DNA of 46,134 nucleotides from a virus (IMGVR_UViG_3300032291_003206:1-46134); one strand, 5' to 3'; numbered from the stretch's first letter, positions 32,629-41,485 are shown. Numbers and translations: made by a program. The notes: generated from the letters alone by a model not told the origin.

Positions 32629-33660
32629 CTTACATTCTAAAATTATATTTCCATAATCATTCGAATTAGTCTTATTAACCTCTATCTCAAGAACATCATT
32701 AGTATTTAATTGAATTGATGTTATATCTGTACCATAAAAGTCACCATTAATATAAACATCATAAGAACTTATATTATTAGTCTTAAGAATTGTAACATCA
32801 ACTCTATACTCAATTGTTTTTGTCACTAAAAATTCAGAATTAGGGTATTCAAAATTCAATTGGAATGTGTTAGGATTTTCAGGTGATTTTTTAACTTTCT
32901 TTTTAGAAGTTGTAGTATCAATTTCCATAATCTGTAGAACCCTATTGATTGCCGGTTTAACCTGAAACTCCTCTTCATCTATAAGATACCCTAACATTGT
33001 AAAATCATAATTTTGAATAAAAAACTTTCTTTTGTCTATCTCCATAACTGACTCATCAGATATGTTAGTTGAAATGATTGGTACGTATTGTCCCTTAATA
33101 AAAGTGTATGCTTGTCTAGAAGAAAACTTTTGCATCACAGTCTTGTTGAACGTGTTTAGTTCTCTCATCCTGTTACAAATTATTTTTACACTATAATTTA
33201 TATCAACAGGAACTGGTTGAGGTATTGTGTAAACATCCGCACCTTTCTGATTACCATTCCACGTTGGGACTACCGCAAAATAAAATTGTTTTCTATTTGG
33301 AATTGTATATTGTGTAGAAGGATTAGTTCCAAACTTTACTTCAGGTTGTCTAACTAATGTCACAAATGGGGGTTCGGTATTACGGTCACTATCTTGAAAT
33401 TTCCAAGTCTCAGTAAATTGAGCCCAATTTTGTGTTGTTAAAATAATATCTACAGTTGGTACAACTTGACCATCCGCAAATATCTTTAATTCATTTTTAA
33501 CAAAATCTAACATACCTCTATCCAAATCTGCGTGTAATACTGATTTTGGAAGATACGTTCCGTCTTTGGTGATGAATTGAGACAACTCTCTTCTTCTGTC
33601 CGATAAAATTTTATCTGGAACAAGGGGAAGTGTTTTTTTTATTTGTTTTGGAAAACTCAT
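32620..33660 (-). CDS. Virion neck/tail-completion candidate (346 aa)
   Basis: A 346-aa protein of unknown name. It has a charged helical start (MSFPKQIKKTLPLVPDKILSDRRREL), then a region with VVPTVDIILTTQNWAQFTETWKFQDSD and FVTLVRQPEVKFGT, and YTIPQPVPVDINYSVKIICNRMRELN, YDFTMLGYLIDEEEFQVKPAINRVLQ. A C-terminal small beta domain (ISSYDVYINGDFYGTDITSIQLNT) looks like an add-on fold. Proteins with this VPVDINYSVKIICNRMRELN pattern recur in T4-type phages near the neck genes, and here it sits in a three-gene run before the sheath. I infer a neck or tail-terminator role. The start shares one base with the preceding stop (TAATG). Confidence 0.7.
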   Translation of the reverse strand: MSFPKQIKKTLPLVPDKILSDRRRELSQFITKDGTYLPKSVLHADLDRGMLDFVKNELKIFADGQVVPTVDIILTTQNWAQFTETWKFQDSDRNTEPPFVTLVRQPEVKFGTNPSTQYTIPNRKQFYFAVVPTWNGNQKGADVYTIPQPVPVDINYSVKIICNRMRELNTFNKTVMQKFSSRQAYTFIKGQYVPIISTNISDESVMEIDKRKFFIQNYDFTMLGYLIDEEEFQVKPAINRVLQIMEIDTTTSKKKVKKSPENPNTFQLNFEYPNSEFLVTKTIEYRVDVTILKTNNISSYDVYINGDFYGTDITSIQLNTNDVLEIEVNKTNSNDYGNIILECKLV

Positions 33661-34082
33661 TATTGTTCGGTTATATAAATCTTATTTTTTAAATTTACCA
33701 TCTCCACACCAGATGCATTATAAACAGGCTCCTCATTATTTTTCAATACGAAGGTGTCGTGTTTGTATGGGTTATAAGTTACAATTTCATTACTTGATGG
33801 TTCAGGAATATCCTCACAAGGAAATAAACAAAAATCTTCAAGAACTCCAATAACAAATGCGTGAACATTTTTTCTTTTTTCAAATCTAACTTTTTCTTTA
33901 CCTCCTTCTCTAACCCTAAATTCTACATCACTTAATTTAACAAAATCTGCGTGTCCAACCACAATTCCGTTTTTTTGAATTGAAAACGTTTGTTTATGTA
34001 GGTTATAATAAACCTTCACTCTCTCACCAATCATATTGGTGAGTAATTTTTTGTTTTGCTCTTCTGTTATTAAAATTATCAT
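33660..34082 (-). CDS. Hypothetical 140-aa neck-cluster protein
   Basis: Unknown protein starting MIILITEEQNKKLLTN, a hydrophobic strand followed by a helix, with KVYYNLHKQTFSIQKNGIVVGHADFVKLSDVEFRV, a conserved-looking section, then EKRKNVHAFVIGVLEDF. The residues NLHK, HAD and RKNVHAF may form a His-rich pocket. There is no signal peptide. It is held between two structural candidates by overlaps at both ends (ATGA with the gene before, TAATG with the gene after), so it is probably made in the same amount and at the same time as them. Role unknown. Confidence 0.7.
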   Translation of the reverse strand: MIILITEEQNKKLLTNMIGERVKVYYNLHKQTFSIQKNGIVVGHADFVKLSDVEFRVREGGKEKVRFEKRKNVHAFVIGVLEDFCLFPCEDIPEPSSNEIVTYNPYKHDTFVLKNNEEPVYNASGVEMVNLKNKIYITEQ

Positions 34083-34591
34083 AATCCATTAAATTCATTA
34101 TTATTTACAAATGTTGCGGTAACGGTTCTATAAAAAGGTTTGTAACCACCATAAGTATGTTTATTATCAGAAACTACCCTACCATCATCCACCACACTAT
34201 AATATCTAACTTTATCTTCTGTTTCATAGTATGCCAAGTAATCCCCTAAAGATATTGAAACTTGTAGTTCATCTAAATATCTTTGGTATACGGAAAAAAC
34301 TAAGTTACCTGGCTCACTCTGAAGTACCTTAGAATTACCTAACTTTTGATTAGTCGGTGCAGCAATTTTTACATATCCTTTAAGTTCAATTGGAGGCATA
34401 AACTTTATACCGTCTTTAACAGTTTCTCCATAAACATCATCTGTTTTTGTTTTATATTTATCTACACGATATAATATAACAGTGAAATTCATATCTCCTT
34501 CGAGCCACTCCGAACCCATTTCAACATCCAAATTGTAATCTTCTCCACCGAAGAATTTACCTAATCTTGTTATAGGAACTAACTTTTGCAT
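34079..34591 (-). CDS. Virion neck / head-completion candidate (170 aa)
   Basis: A 170-aa beta-rich protein: MQKLVPITRLGKFFGGEDYNLDVEMGSEWLEGDMNFTVILYRVDK at the start, a central YVKIAAPTNQKLGNSKVLQ, and a C-terminal SISLGDYLAYYETEDKVRYYSVVDDGRV...GGYKPFYRTVTATFVNNNEFNGL. The ending looks like phage head-to-tail joining proteins of about the same length. It is the first gene of the three-gene run, divergent from the SNF2 gene, and its ATG is four bases from an ATATTTAT element. I infer a connector role from position and beta composition. No family name is assigned with confidence. Confidence 0.7.
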   Translation of the reverse strand: MQKLVPITRLGKFFGGEDYNLDVEMGSEWLEGDMNFTVILYRVDKYKTKTDDVYGETVKDGIKFMPPIELKGYVKIAAPTNQKLGNSKVLQSEPGNLVFSVYQRYLDELQVSISLGDYLAYYETEDKVRYYSVVDDGRVVSDNKHTYGGYKPFYRTVTATFVNNNEFNGL

Positions 34592-34595
34592 ATTG

Positions 34596-34603
34596 ATAAA
34601 TAT
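34596..34603 (-). promoter_or_regulatory. ATATTTAT promoter-like element, neck unit
   Basis: Exact 8-mer four bases before the ATG at 34591 in the 55-base divergent gap. The plus-strand SNF2 gene on the other side has no exact copy. Confidence 0.5.
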
Positions 34604-34646
34604 TTGAATTATTAGTATTATTAGTATTAAAACTTTATTGTATTGA

Positions 34647-36398
34647 ATGGAAGTAACACTTGAGTCAAAAGCAATGTCAATTTTGGAAAATTATGAAGGG
34701 GCAAACAATTATATTTTAGAACTAAAAAGAAAATCTAAAATAAATAAAAAGTTTTACCCGACACGAAGTCAATCAGAATATATTATTAATAACCACACCA
34801 AAACTCCTAAGGTTGCGAGAAAATGGGTTATTTTAGATTCTTATTTTGCACAAAAGATGGCAGATGATAATCTTTATACCCAAGTTCCTGACAAAGTGTG
34901 GGTTGAAAAGTTATTAGCCGAAAAAGATAAAGCATACCATATTTGGGGTAAAGTTTTTGAAAATGAAGAGTTTAGAGAATTTTGGTTACCTAAAGCATCA
35001 ATTATTAAAGACAACACTGTTAAAGATGTTACAATTGATTATGAAAAATATTCACACAGACCTCCGTTAAATCACCAAAAAGAGTCAATTCAAAAACTTG
35101 TTGAAAACAAAAAATTTATATTGGCTGATGATATGGGGTTGGGTAAAACAACCTCCACAATTATTGCTGCACTTGAAACCGGTGCTAAAAAGGTAATGAT
35201 TATTTGTCCTGCAACACTCAAGATAAATTGGAAAAGAGAAATTGAAAATTATACCGACAGGTCAATTTATATTGCCGAGGGAAAAAACTATTCAACCGAA
35301 TCAGATTTTGTAATTATAAATTATGATATAATTAAAAACTTCCACAACCCAAAAAACAAAGAAGATTCACAAATTCTTAAATCAAACTTTGATTTGGTAA
35401 TCATAGATGAAGCCCATTACATTAAAAATGCACAAGCCCAAAGAACTAAACTAATTAATGATTTGGTAAAAGATATAGATAGATTATGGTTACTTACGGG
35501 AACACCAATGACTTCTCGACCAATTGATTATTATAATCTTCTGAGTTTATCAGATTCACCTGTTGCCAAAAATTGGATGGCCTATGTTATCAGATATTGT
35601 AATGGATATCAGTTCAGAGTTGGTAATAGAAAAGTTTGGAATGTGATGGGTGCTAGTAACCTTGAAGAGTTAAGAGATAGAACTCAAAATACAATACTTC
35701 GTAGATTGAAAGAAGATGTTTTGGATTTACCTGATAAAATTATAACCCCCATTTATTTGAGGTTAAAATCAAAATTATATGAGGACGTAATGGGAGAATA
35801 CTACAATTGGTATGAAAAAAATCCTGAAGAGAGTAAATCACTAACCGTTCAATTCACAAAATTAACAAAAGTAAGACAAATAATTGCAGATGAAAAAATT
35901 AGTCAAACTATTGAACTTGCAGAGAACATCATAGAACAAGATAAAAAAGTTATAATATTTTGTAATTTTACTGACTCGTTAAACAAGATTGTTGAGCATT
36001 TTGGAAAGATTGCAGTTAAAATAGACGGTTCTAACTCAAAAGAACAAAGACAACATTCAGTGGACGAGTTTCAAAATAACCCAAAAGTTAAAGTATTTGT
36101 CGGTAATATTAAAGCCGCGGGTGTTGGTATTACTTTAACATCTGCTGAGGTTGTGATAATGAATGATTTGTCTTTTTTACCTTCGGACCACGCACAAGCG
36201 GAAGATAGGGCTTATAGATATGGACAAAAAAATAATGTTCTTGTATATTATCCAATTTTTGAAAACACAATTGAAGGTGTTATTTATGATATCATTAATG
36301 AAAAAAAGAGAGTTATCGCAACTGTAATGGGTGATTTCCAAAATCCTTCTGACGCTGCGGAAGAAATAATGAATAGAATAAATAAGGTTAATCGATGA
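34647..36398 (+). CDS. SNF2-family helicase/ATPase
   Basis: A 583-aa superfamily 2 translocase. After a 140-residue N-terminal part come HQKESIQKLV, Walker A ADDMGLGKT (160-168), ICPATLKINWKREI (motif Ia), DEAH (254-257), LLTGTPM (283-289), then the second RecA lobe with VIIFCNFTDSLNKIV, GVGITLTSAEVVIMND and QAEDRAYRYGQ (motif VI). The DDMGLGKT and QAEDRxxRxGQ pair is SNF2/SMARCAL1-like more than UvsW-like. It would move along duplex or forked DNA, with possible roles in fork reversal, recombination or protein removal. It opens the plus-strand island, divergent from the neck unit. No nuclease domain is fused to it. Confidence 0.9.
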   Translation: MEVTLESKAMSILENYEGANNYILELKRKSKINKKFYPTRSQSEYIINNHTKTPKVARKWVILDSYFAQKMADDNLYTQVPDKVWVEKLLAEKDKAYHIWGKVFENEEFREFWLPKASIIKDNTVKDVTIDYEKYSHRPPLNHQKESIQKLVENKKFILADDMGLGKTTSTIIAALETGAKKVMIICPATLKINWKREIENYTDRSIYIAEGKNYSTESDFVIINYDIIKNFHNPKNKEDSQILKSNFDLVIIDEAHYIKNAQAQRTKLINDLVKDIDRLWLLTGTPMTSRPIDYYNLLSLSDSPVAKNWMAYVIRYCNGYQFRVGNRKVWNVMGASNLEELRDRTQNTILRRLKEDVLDLPDKIITPIYLRLKSKLYEDVMGEYYNWYEKNPEESKSLTVQFTKLTKVRQIIADEKISQTIELAENIIEQDKKVIIFCNFTDSLNKIVEHFGKIAVKIDGSNSKEQRQHSVDEFQNNPKVKVFVGNIKAAGVGITLTSAEVVIMNDLSFLPSDHAQAEDRAYRYGQKNNVLVYYPIFENTIEGVIYDIINEKKRVIATVMGDFQNPSDAAEEIMNRINKVNR

Positions 36399-36405
36399 TA
36401 TTTAT
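36398..36405 (+). promoter_or_regulatory. ATATTTAT promoter-like element, plus-strand neck gene
   Basis: Exact 8-mer on the plus strand, starting at the last base of the SNF2 stop codon and 17 bases before the ATG at 36423. It shows that the element follows gene direction and is not a strand-biased A+T artefact. Confidence 0.5.
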
Positions 36406-36422
36406 AATAAATAATTATCGAT

Positions 36423-37550
36423 ATGTCAGTAATCCAAGAACCAGAAAGAAGTCAAATATATACGAGGATTAAACACCTTTTGGGTGCACCACTTAGAAGT
36501 GTTGAAATCGAGGATGAGATGCTCGATTCACTAATGGAGTTATCAATACAGGACTATGAACATTATGTTCAAAATTGGTTAATCGACACTAATTGGGTTA
36601 ACCTTGTTAATTTAGATATGACTCAAAAATCTGTCGCAAACGCATTGATAACTAAAACTTTTGATTTTGAAAAACAATTTCAATTTGCATATTCTAAAAT
36701 AGTTGGTCTACAACAAGTTGGTCCTTGGGCATTAAAAAAAGATTACTTCACATTAGTTTCTGGTCAACAAACATACGAAATTCCTGCAGGAAGAGAAATA
36801 AACGAATTATTGTGGTTTAGTAACCAACCTTGGACTGTATTCGGTCCTTATGGACTTTGGGGTTTTGGTTACGATGGTATTGGTCTTGGTGCCAATCAAG
36901 CAGGATACGCTCAGTTCGGGTACCAAGGGTCGTTTTTTATGATGTCAGGTTTTGACTACTTAGTTAGAGCACAGGAAGCAAATATACTAAATAGAATTCT
37001 TGGGGGTAGTTTAACTTATAGAGTTACCGCACTACCCGATGGAAAAAAATTGGTTCATTTAAGTAATACACCTGGTGGTAGATTTAATTGGGCTAATTAC
37101 AGTTCTTATGTTGGAACACAAGTTTGGTATTGGTATTATGAAGTAGAGGGTGCAGATAGAGCGAAATGTCTTAAGATGAATCCTGATATTATTAAATTAC
37201 CTTCAGATGTTCCTTTAGAAGCAATGACTTGGGAGGACCTCAATGAACCGGCAAAACAATGGGTTAGAAGATGGTTTACTGCATATGTTAAAGAAACATT
37301 AGGTAGAGTTAGGGGTAAATATAGTGGTAACTTAAAAACACCAGACTCCGAAATTCAAATGGATTATACATCTTTATTAACTGAAGGTAAAGATGAAAAA
37401 ACTAAATTAATGGATGAATTAATTGGAGAAAACGGATTTTTATCAAGATTAAGACCTGAAAAAGTTATGGAGAGAGAGGCACTAATTGCCGAGAACTTAA
37501 ATAAACAACTTAAGTTCAGGGCAATGCCAAGACAGATTTATGTAATTTAA
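36423..37550 (+). CDS. Neck protein (gp13-like)
   Basis: A 375-aa protein similar to T4-type neck protein gp13. The start IYTRIKHLLGAPLRSVEIEDEMLDSLMELSIQDYEHYVQNWL is the helical domain. The C-terminus has AKQWVRRWFTAYVKETLGRVRGKYSGNLKTPDSEIQMDYTSLLTEGKDEKTKLMDEL and ends FRAMPRQIYVI, a pattern I know from gp13 homologues in many T4-like phages. The middle (130-180) is rich in Gly, Phe and Tyr and may be an exposed insert; T4 gp13 is shorter (309 aa). It joins head and tail after DNA packaging. It is on the plus strand, while the neck candidates and tail genes are on the minus strand. Confidence 0.82.
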   Translation: MSVIQEPERSQIYTRIKHLLGAPLRSVEIEDEMLDSLMELSIQDYEHYVQNWLIDTNWVNLVNLDMTQKSVANALITKTFDFEKQFQFAYSKIVGLQQVGPWALKKDYFTLVSGQQTYEIPAGREINELLWFSNQPWTVFGPYGLWGFGYDGIGLGANQAGYAQFGYQGSFFMMSGFDYLVRAQEANILNRILGGSLTYRVTALPDGKKLVHLSNTPGGRFNWANYSSYVGTQVWYWYYEVEGADRAKCLKMNPDIIKLPSDVPLEAMTWEDLNEPAKQWVRRWFTAYVKETLGRVRGKYSGNLKTPDSEIQMDYTSLLTEGKDEKTKLMDELIGENGFLSRLRPEKVMEREALIAENLNKQLKFRAMPRQIYVI

Positions 37551-37584
37551 TTTACAAAATCAATTTATTTTTTACAATTTCTAT

Positions 37585-37920
37585 ATGTCGATTATAAAAT
37601 CATTTCCTACCCAAAAATGGGTTAATAATATTTGGGTTGTAACTTCCGAAACCTCAATCGTATCTGAAAATGAGTACTCAACAGATGGAGAGTCTTGTAT
37701 CGTAGTTAAAGGAGTGTCTAGTTGTAACATAACATTAAATCACGAAACAACAGAACACGTAGTTATTAAATGTCTCACTAAGACCATCATTAAACCAAGT
37801 ATTGGTAAAATTGATGAGGAGTATGATGAAATCGAATCCGATAAAGGTGCTTGTATTGAATTCAGATGTATTGAAAAAAATTGGTATGTTTTAAGTTCGG
37901 ACGGTTTGAAATTCTCCTAA
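37585..37920 (+). CDS. Hypothetical small beta-rich structural-type protein
   Basis: A 111-aa protein I do not recognise. It is beta-rich with four cysteines (SCIVVKGVSSCNITL, VIKCLTK, ACIEFRCIEKNWYVLSSDG) and an acidic loop (KIDEEYDEIESDKG). The ending NWYVLSSDGLKF is seen in small phage decoration- or fibre-type proteins, which suggests a virion role. It follows the gp13-like gene by 34 bases on the plus strand. Its last 30 bases overlap, tail to tail, the end of the HNH gene of cassette 2, so that cassette may have landed right at its 3' end. Confidence 0.65.
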   Translation: MSIIKSFPTQKWVNNIWVVTSETSIVSENEYSTDGESCIVVKGVSSCNITLNHETTEHVVIKCLTKTIIKPSIGKIDEEYDEIESDKGACIEFRCIEKNWYVLSSDGLKFS

Positions 37921-38481
37921 CTTATTTCTTTTAGAAGAATTTTCAAAACCCCATAGCGGTTGTAAATTTGTGTAATAACAAAGTTTATTTAAATCTTCAG
38001 TAGTTTTGGCGTAGTATAAAGGTATGATATGGTCTATATGCCATTCACCATAATTTTCCCAACACATTCCCGGTTTAAATTGTTGTTTAAGATATTTTTT
38101 AAAATTAGGTAAATCAATACCTAACATAACTAAAGTTTTATTGTCTTTGTGAAGTTTATTTGATTTAACAAATTGTGATATCCTACTACGTAAATTAGAA
38201 GAAACTCTTAACATTTCATCAACCCTCTTTTTATTTTTTAAATTTTCAATTATTTGAGGTTTTTTATGTTCATAATATTTTTTATTACGAATCAACTCTT
38301 TTTTTGGATTTTCGGAATATCTTTTTTTTCTTTTTTCTTTGTAATACTCCGAATTATTCAAATAGGTTAATTTTTGGCAATCTCTACACTCTCCCCTCAA
38401 TCCAGATTTATTTCTTTTTGAAATATTAAAGTCTGAATATTTTTTTTCTACGTTACACCTACAACAAATTTTTGATTCCAT
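37891..38481 (-). CDS. HNH endonuclease with N-terminal zinc finger (cassette 2)
   Basis: A 196-aa paralogue of the HNH protein at 6476-7093. The zinc-finger cysteines are at the same positions (C6, C9, C32, C35), a Lys/Tyr-rich helical middle follows, and the nuclease end reads WHIDHIIPLYYAKT (H148, D150, H151) and NLQPLW. It starts 23 bases inside the RHH gene upstream and lies just downstream of the DNA polymerase gene, a classic homing location. The C-terminal tail overlaps the 3' end of the plus-strand gene before it. It likely nicks or cuts a conserved phage target and copies itself into relatives that lack it. The paralogues differ mainly in the helical middle, which may set target choice. 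Confidence 0.9.
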   Translation of the reverse strand: MESKICCRCNVEKKYSDFNISKRNKSGLRGECRDCQKLTYLNNSEYYKEKRKKRYSENPKKELIRNKKYYEHKKPQIIENLKNKKRVDEMLRVSSNLRSRISQFVKSNKLHKDNKTLVMLGIDLPNFKKYLKQQFKPGMCWENYGEWHIDHIIPLYYAKTTEDLNKLCYYTNLQPLWGFENSSKRNKLGEFQTVRT

Positions 38482-38617
38482 AATATTCTCTAACTAATTT
38501 TTCTATTATACGGGAAGGCATTATTTTTTCTTCTTTTATTTTATTGTATAAAACTCTATCAAGACTAATACTAACCTTAATTTTTTTTTCTTCTTTGTTT
38601 TTTTTAGGTCTCCCCAT
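38459..38617 (-). CDS. Small ribbon-helix-helix-like DNA-binding protein (cassette 2)
   Basis: A 52-aa basic protein beginning MGRPKKNKEEKK, then KIKVSISLD (strand), two helices (RVLYNKIKEEKI and SRIIEKLVREYYGI). It is of RHH type and matches the cassette 1 protein in opening, length and layout. I chose the ATG at 38617 and not the longer in-frame start at 38692. The longer form would run through the ATATTTAT element and the end of the polymerase gene and add residues with no family fit. It overlaps the HNH gene by 23 bases, so they are coupled. Likely a repressor or helper of its nuclease. Confidence 0.75.
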   Translation of the reverse strand: MGRPKKNKEEKKIKVSISLDRVLYNKIKEEKIMPSRIIEKLVREYYGIKNLL

Positions 38618-38621
38618 AATG

Positions 38622-38629
38622 ATAAATAT
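38622..38629 (-). promoter_or_regulatory. ATATTTAT promoter-like element, RHH-HNH cassette 2
   Basis: Exact 8-mer (GATATTTATC) four bases before the RHH ATG, matching the signal of cassette 1 including the leading G. Confidence 0.5.
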
Positions 38630-38654
38630 CTTAATTTTATTAAAAGTAGTATTT

Positions 38655-41417
38655 TTACATAAATTTTTCCCACCCTGGCTCCGCCAAATCATAAATGTAG
38701 TTTGGGCTTAACCCAACTCTATCCCAAAACAATATCTCTGAATCTGTTATTGTTAATAAATCTTCAACATTATCTTGGTCTTCAGGTTCAAACGGGACAC
38801 CATTTATGAGTTCACATTGCTGAGTTGTAAATATTCCTCTGTCTTTTGGTTCATCAACAAGTAACCCATCTCTAACTTCTTGTCCAAAACAAATAAGGAG
38901 AGGTTCAATTCTTTTATTGAATGTTGTTATCGCTCTTGGTACATTATACTCACCAGTCATATTTGGATTCGATTCAATCTTACTTTGTTCCAACATATAA
39001 CAATTGATTTGAACATATCCTTCGGGAATTGGTTTTCCGTGAGCCAACATATACTCTTCTTGTAATTTTTTTGTTGGTTTGGTTATTTTTTGAACATCTC
39101 CATTTGATGCCTTTGTTCCATTATTAACATAATATATAACATCTCCAAGATTAACATTTAATTTGTTTTGGAAGGCGAGTTCCATATGCGCCATCATAGA
39201 CATTGCACCGCCAGACTTTGTTTTCTGTGTTGACCTTTTCTTGTAATCCTCCATAGTAAGTTTAACTTTTGCTCTCTGTGCAATTTTCATAAGGGGGATT
39301 TGTTTATCATAAATCTTTTGCAAGTATTCATAATAATATTCAACAAACTCTTTTCCCTTACCTTCAAGAAGAAGTTTCACCGCAACATCCAAAAAGTCCT
39401 CAATATAAAGTGGTAGTTTTTTAGATTTAATTGAATTACCTGTAAGTTTAATTTTACCATTAGATTCCATAACTGCATAATTCTTTCTTGCAAGATTAAT
39501 ACAACTATCCCAAGTCCCATCACAATCTAACGCCATTTCCCCTCTTTGAAATAAATCATTAAATTCTGCTACATCGGCGTAATATCCTCTATATTCTTTA
39601 CCTTCTTTAACTTTCCAATTAAGTCCTTTACCAATATACACTCTTTTTTCAACACCTTCAGGTATTGAGAAGTTCATACCGTCTGTATCACAAACAAGGG
39701 CAGTATATCCTTTTTTTGAAAAAAACTTCAACATCTGACGTAGATATTGCCTACCGGTACAGGTAATTTGTTCCCCACAATTCATATCCCCCCACGCATA
39801 TACTTGTGGGGCAGATAACGCACCAAATTTTGAATTGATGAAAATTTTAATTGGAAGTTGTTTATTACCGTATGATTCCGACTTTTTTTTATCTGTTTCA
39901 TAATACTGTTCCGCAAGTTGTTTGTATTTTATACGGGTATCACGGAAATATTTTAACATTCCTTTCATTGCACCTGTTATGTCACAGTCTGGGAATACAT
40001 CGTGAACAAGTTGAATTGAAGGATAAAGAGAACTGAAGTCAAGTTTTAAAACATTCTTTGAATACCCCACTTTTAACAATCTCGAAAGTCCTCCCACAAA
40101 ATCTGTTTTCTTTTGTTTTTCAGGTATTGCAAGTCCATTCTTATAACTCCACGCCAACATCAACATCTTCCAAAGAGTTGCAGTTCCCATAGTTGAAACC
40201 CTCTCATAAGTGGTAGGAATCATAGATGCAAGAAGGAAAGATGCTTGGTTAAATTCTTGGTCAACTTTTAAGGTTTCGTCCAAGTCATCATCAAGATACA
40301 TCTCAACAAGTTTATCACCTGTCATTTTTTTATATACATCAGGAAACTTGATATCGAGGTCAGCATATTCACTCGCCTTTTTGTAATTACCGTTTTGAAC
40401 ATTTAACCAATACTCTTCTTTTTCAGTGTACATCTTTCCAATATCAGTGTGTTCAATATAAACCCTATCATTTGCTTCCGCATTGATATATTTGGTGATG
40501 TATTTAAGTCCTGCGGATTTGATACTTGAATTAATGGCCTGTGCTCTACGAACGGCGTGAATAATGTCAATTACATTATACCCCCAAATTGACGTTTGAA
40601 GATAATCTTCAACTTCATTTGCAAGTTTCAAAATAGTTTCTCTTCTTGTATATGAGTGTTCGGGATGAAGTGATTTACAGACGTGTTTAGCATTAATACC
40701 AAGGATTCTACATCTTTCAAATATCCAATGCCAATCGAAGTTTGCAGAATTATAACCGCCAATTATACTTGGTTTGATTTGGTTAATAACATTAAAAAAT
40801 TCAATTATCCCTTCCTTTTCCTTACTTTCATCAATACATTCAATAACCCTATGATAACCTTTGTTGGTTTTAATTCCAATCATAAAGATTCTACCATCTT
40901 TTGGTTCAAGGGAAGTAGTTTCCAAGTCAAATACAAGTCGGGTAACATCATCATAGTCTTCGAAACCCTTGAATAATCTTTTTTCTTTTTGAATAAGATA
41001 TTGCTCCACGGGAGGTAGTATAAGAATCTTTTCTTTTCCTTTTTCTCCATATGGGTCAATCCCACCATCACGAAAGAATTGAATAAGAGAACGATATCCC
41101 TTTAGTGATTTAACAAGAAATGTTAAACCATTTTTCATTCTTTCGTTATCACCCGATTCAAGTTTGTCAATAACAATTCCAAACTTGGACATCGCTTCTT
41201 TTTGTAATCCTTTAGAATCTTGATAGAAGTTTAACCCACGTAAGTCTCCCACCCACGCGAAGGGTATAAATGTATCTTTTCTAATTTCTTTTCCTTTACC
41301 GGGGATTTCTTTAATCTTGAAAATTGATTCTGATGCGTAGTCGTATTCAATTGCCACTATAAATTCTTCGGGGTCATTTCCGTGTAGAAATGATTCAATC
41401 ACTTGAGGTTCAATCAT
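38655..41417 (-). CDS. Family B DNA polymerase (gp43-like)
   Basis: A 920-aa replicative polymerase with proofreading exonuclease. Exo I is VFDLETTSLEP (D164, E166), Exo II GYNSANFDW (221-229), and Exo III is near EYADLDIKF. The polymerase motifs are KLDFSSLYPS (D460), the KLPIKIFINSKFGALSAPQVYAWGD helix and CDTDG (D577, D579). T4 gp43 is 898 aa. The order and spacing are complete, so it should be active. Its ATG is 60 bases from an ATATTTAT element. It is on the same strand as most replication genes but 30 kb away from the helicase block. It is followed by the RHH-HNH cassette 38 bases beyond its stop. Confidence 0.96.
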   Translation of the reverse strand: MIEPQVIESFLHGNDPEEFIVAIEYDYASESIFKIKEIPGKGKEIRKDTFIPFAWVGDLRGLNFYQDSKGLQKEAMSKFGIVIDKLESGDNERMKNGLTFLVKSLKGYRSLIQFFRDGGIDPYGEKGKEKILILPPVEQYLIQKEKRLFKGFEDYDDVTRLVFDLETTSLEPKDGRIFMIGIKTNKGYHRVIECIDESKEKEGIIEFFNVINQIKPSIIGGYNSANFDWHWIFERCRILGINAKHVCKSLHPEHSYTRRETILKLANEVEDYLQTSIWGYNVIDIIHAVRRAQAINSSIKSAGLKYITKYINAEANDRVYIEHTDIGKMYTEKEEYWLNVQNGNYKKASEYADLDIKFPDVYKKMTGDKLVEMYLDDDLDETLKVDQEFNQASFLLASMIPTTYERVSTMGTATLWKMLMLAWSYKNGLAIPEKQKKTDFVGGLSRLLKVGYSKNVLKLDFSSLYPSIQLVHDVFPDCDITGAMKGMLKYFRDTRIKYKQLAEQYYETDKKKSESYGNKQLPIKIFINSKFGALSAPQVYAWGDMNCGEQITCTGRQYLRQMLKFFSKKGYTALVCDTDGMNFSIPEGVEKRVYIGKGLNWKVKEGKEYRGYYADVAEFNDLFQRGEMALDCDGTWDSCINLARKNYAVMESNGKIKLTGNSIKSKKLPLYIEDFLDVAVKLLLEGKGKEFVEYYYEYLQKIYDKQIPLMKIAQRAKVKLTMEDYKKRSTQKTKSGGAMSMMAHMELAFQNKLNVNLGDVIYYVNNGTKASNGDVQKITKPTKKLQEEYMLAHGKPIPEGYVQINCYMLEQSKIESNPNMTGEYNVPRAITTFNKRIEPLLICFGQEVRDGLLVDEPKDRGIFTTQQCELINGVPFEPEDQDNVEDLLTITDSEILFWDRVGLSPNYIYDLAEPGWEKFM

Positions 41418-41477
41418 AAACTATATTTTTAGAGTGGTGTATTTGCTCCAACAACTTGTTGGATTTACCTTACCTCT

Positions 41478-41485
41478 ATAAATAT
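41478..41485 (-). promoter_or_regulatory. ATATTTAT promoter-like element, DNA polymerase
   Basis: Exact 8-mer 60 bases upstream of the polymerase ATG, in the gap after the fibre gene. It is the most distant of the set, so it is less certain. Confidence 0.35.

Noticed and set aside
38618-38692. Longer form of the cassette 2 RHH protein
   Set aside because: The extension overlaps the polymerase end and the ATATTTAT element, and cassette 1 begins with the same MGR-K residues as the shorter form.
41447-41461. CCAACAACTTGTTGG inverted repeat as a terminator for the fibre gene
   Set aside because: The realistic stem is only five pairs, there is no T-tract on either strand, and it lies beyond the promoter-like element of the next gene.
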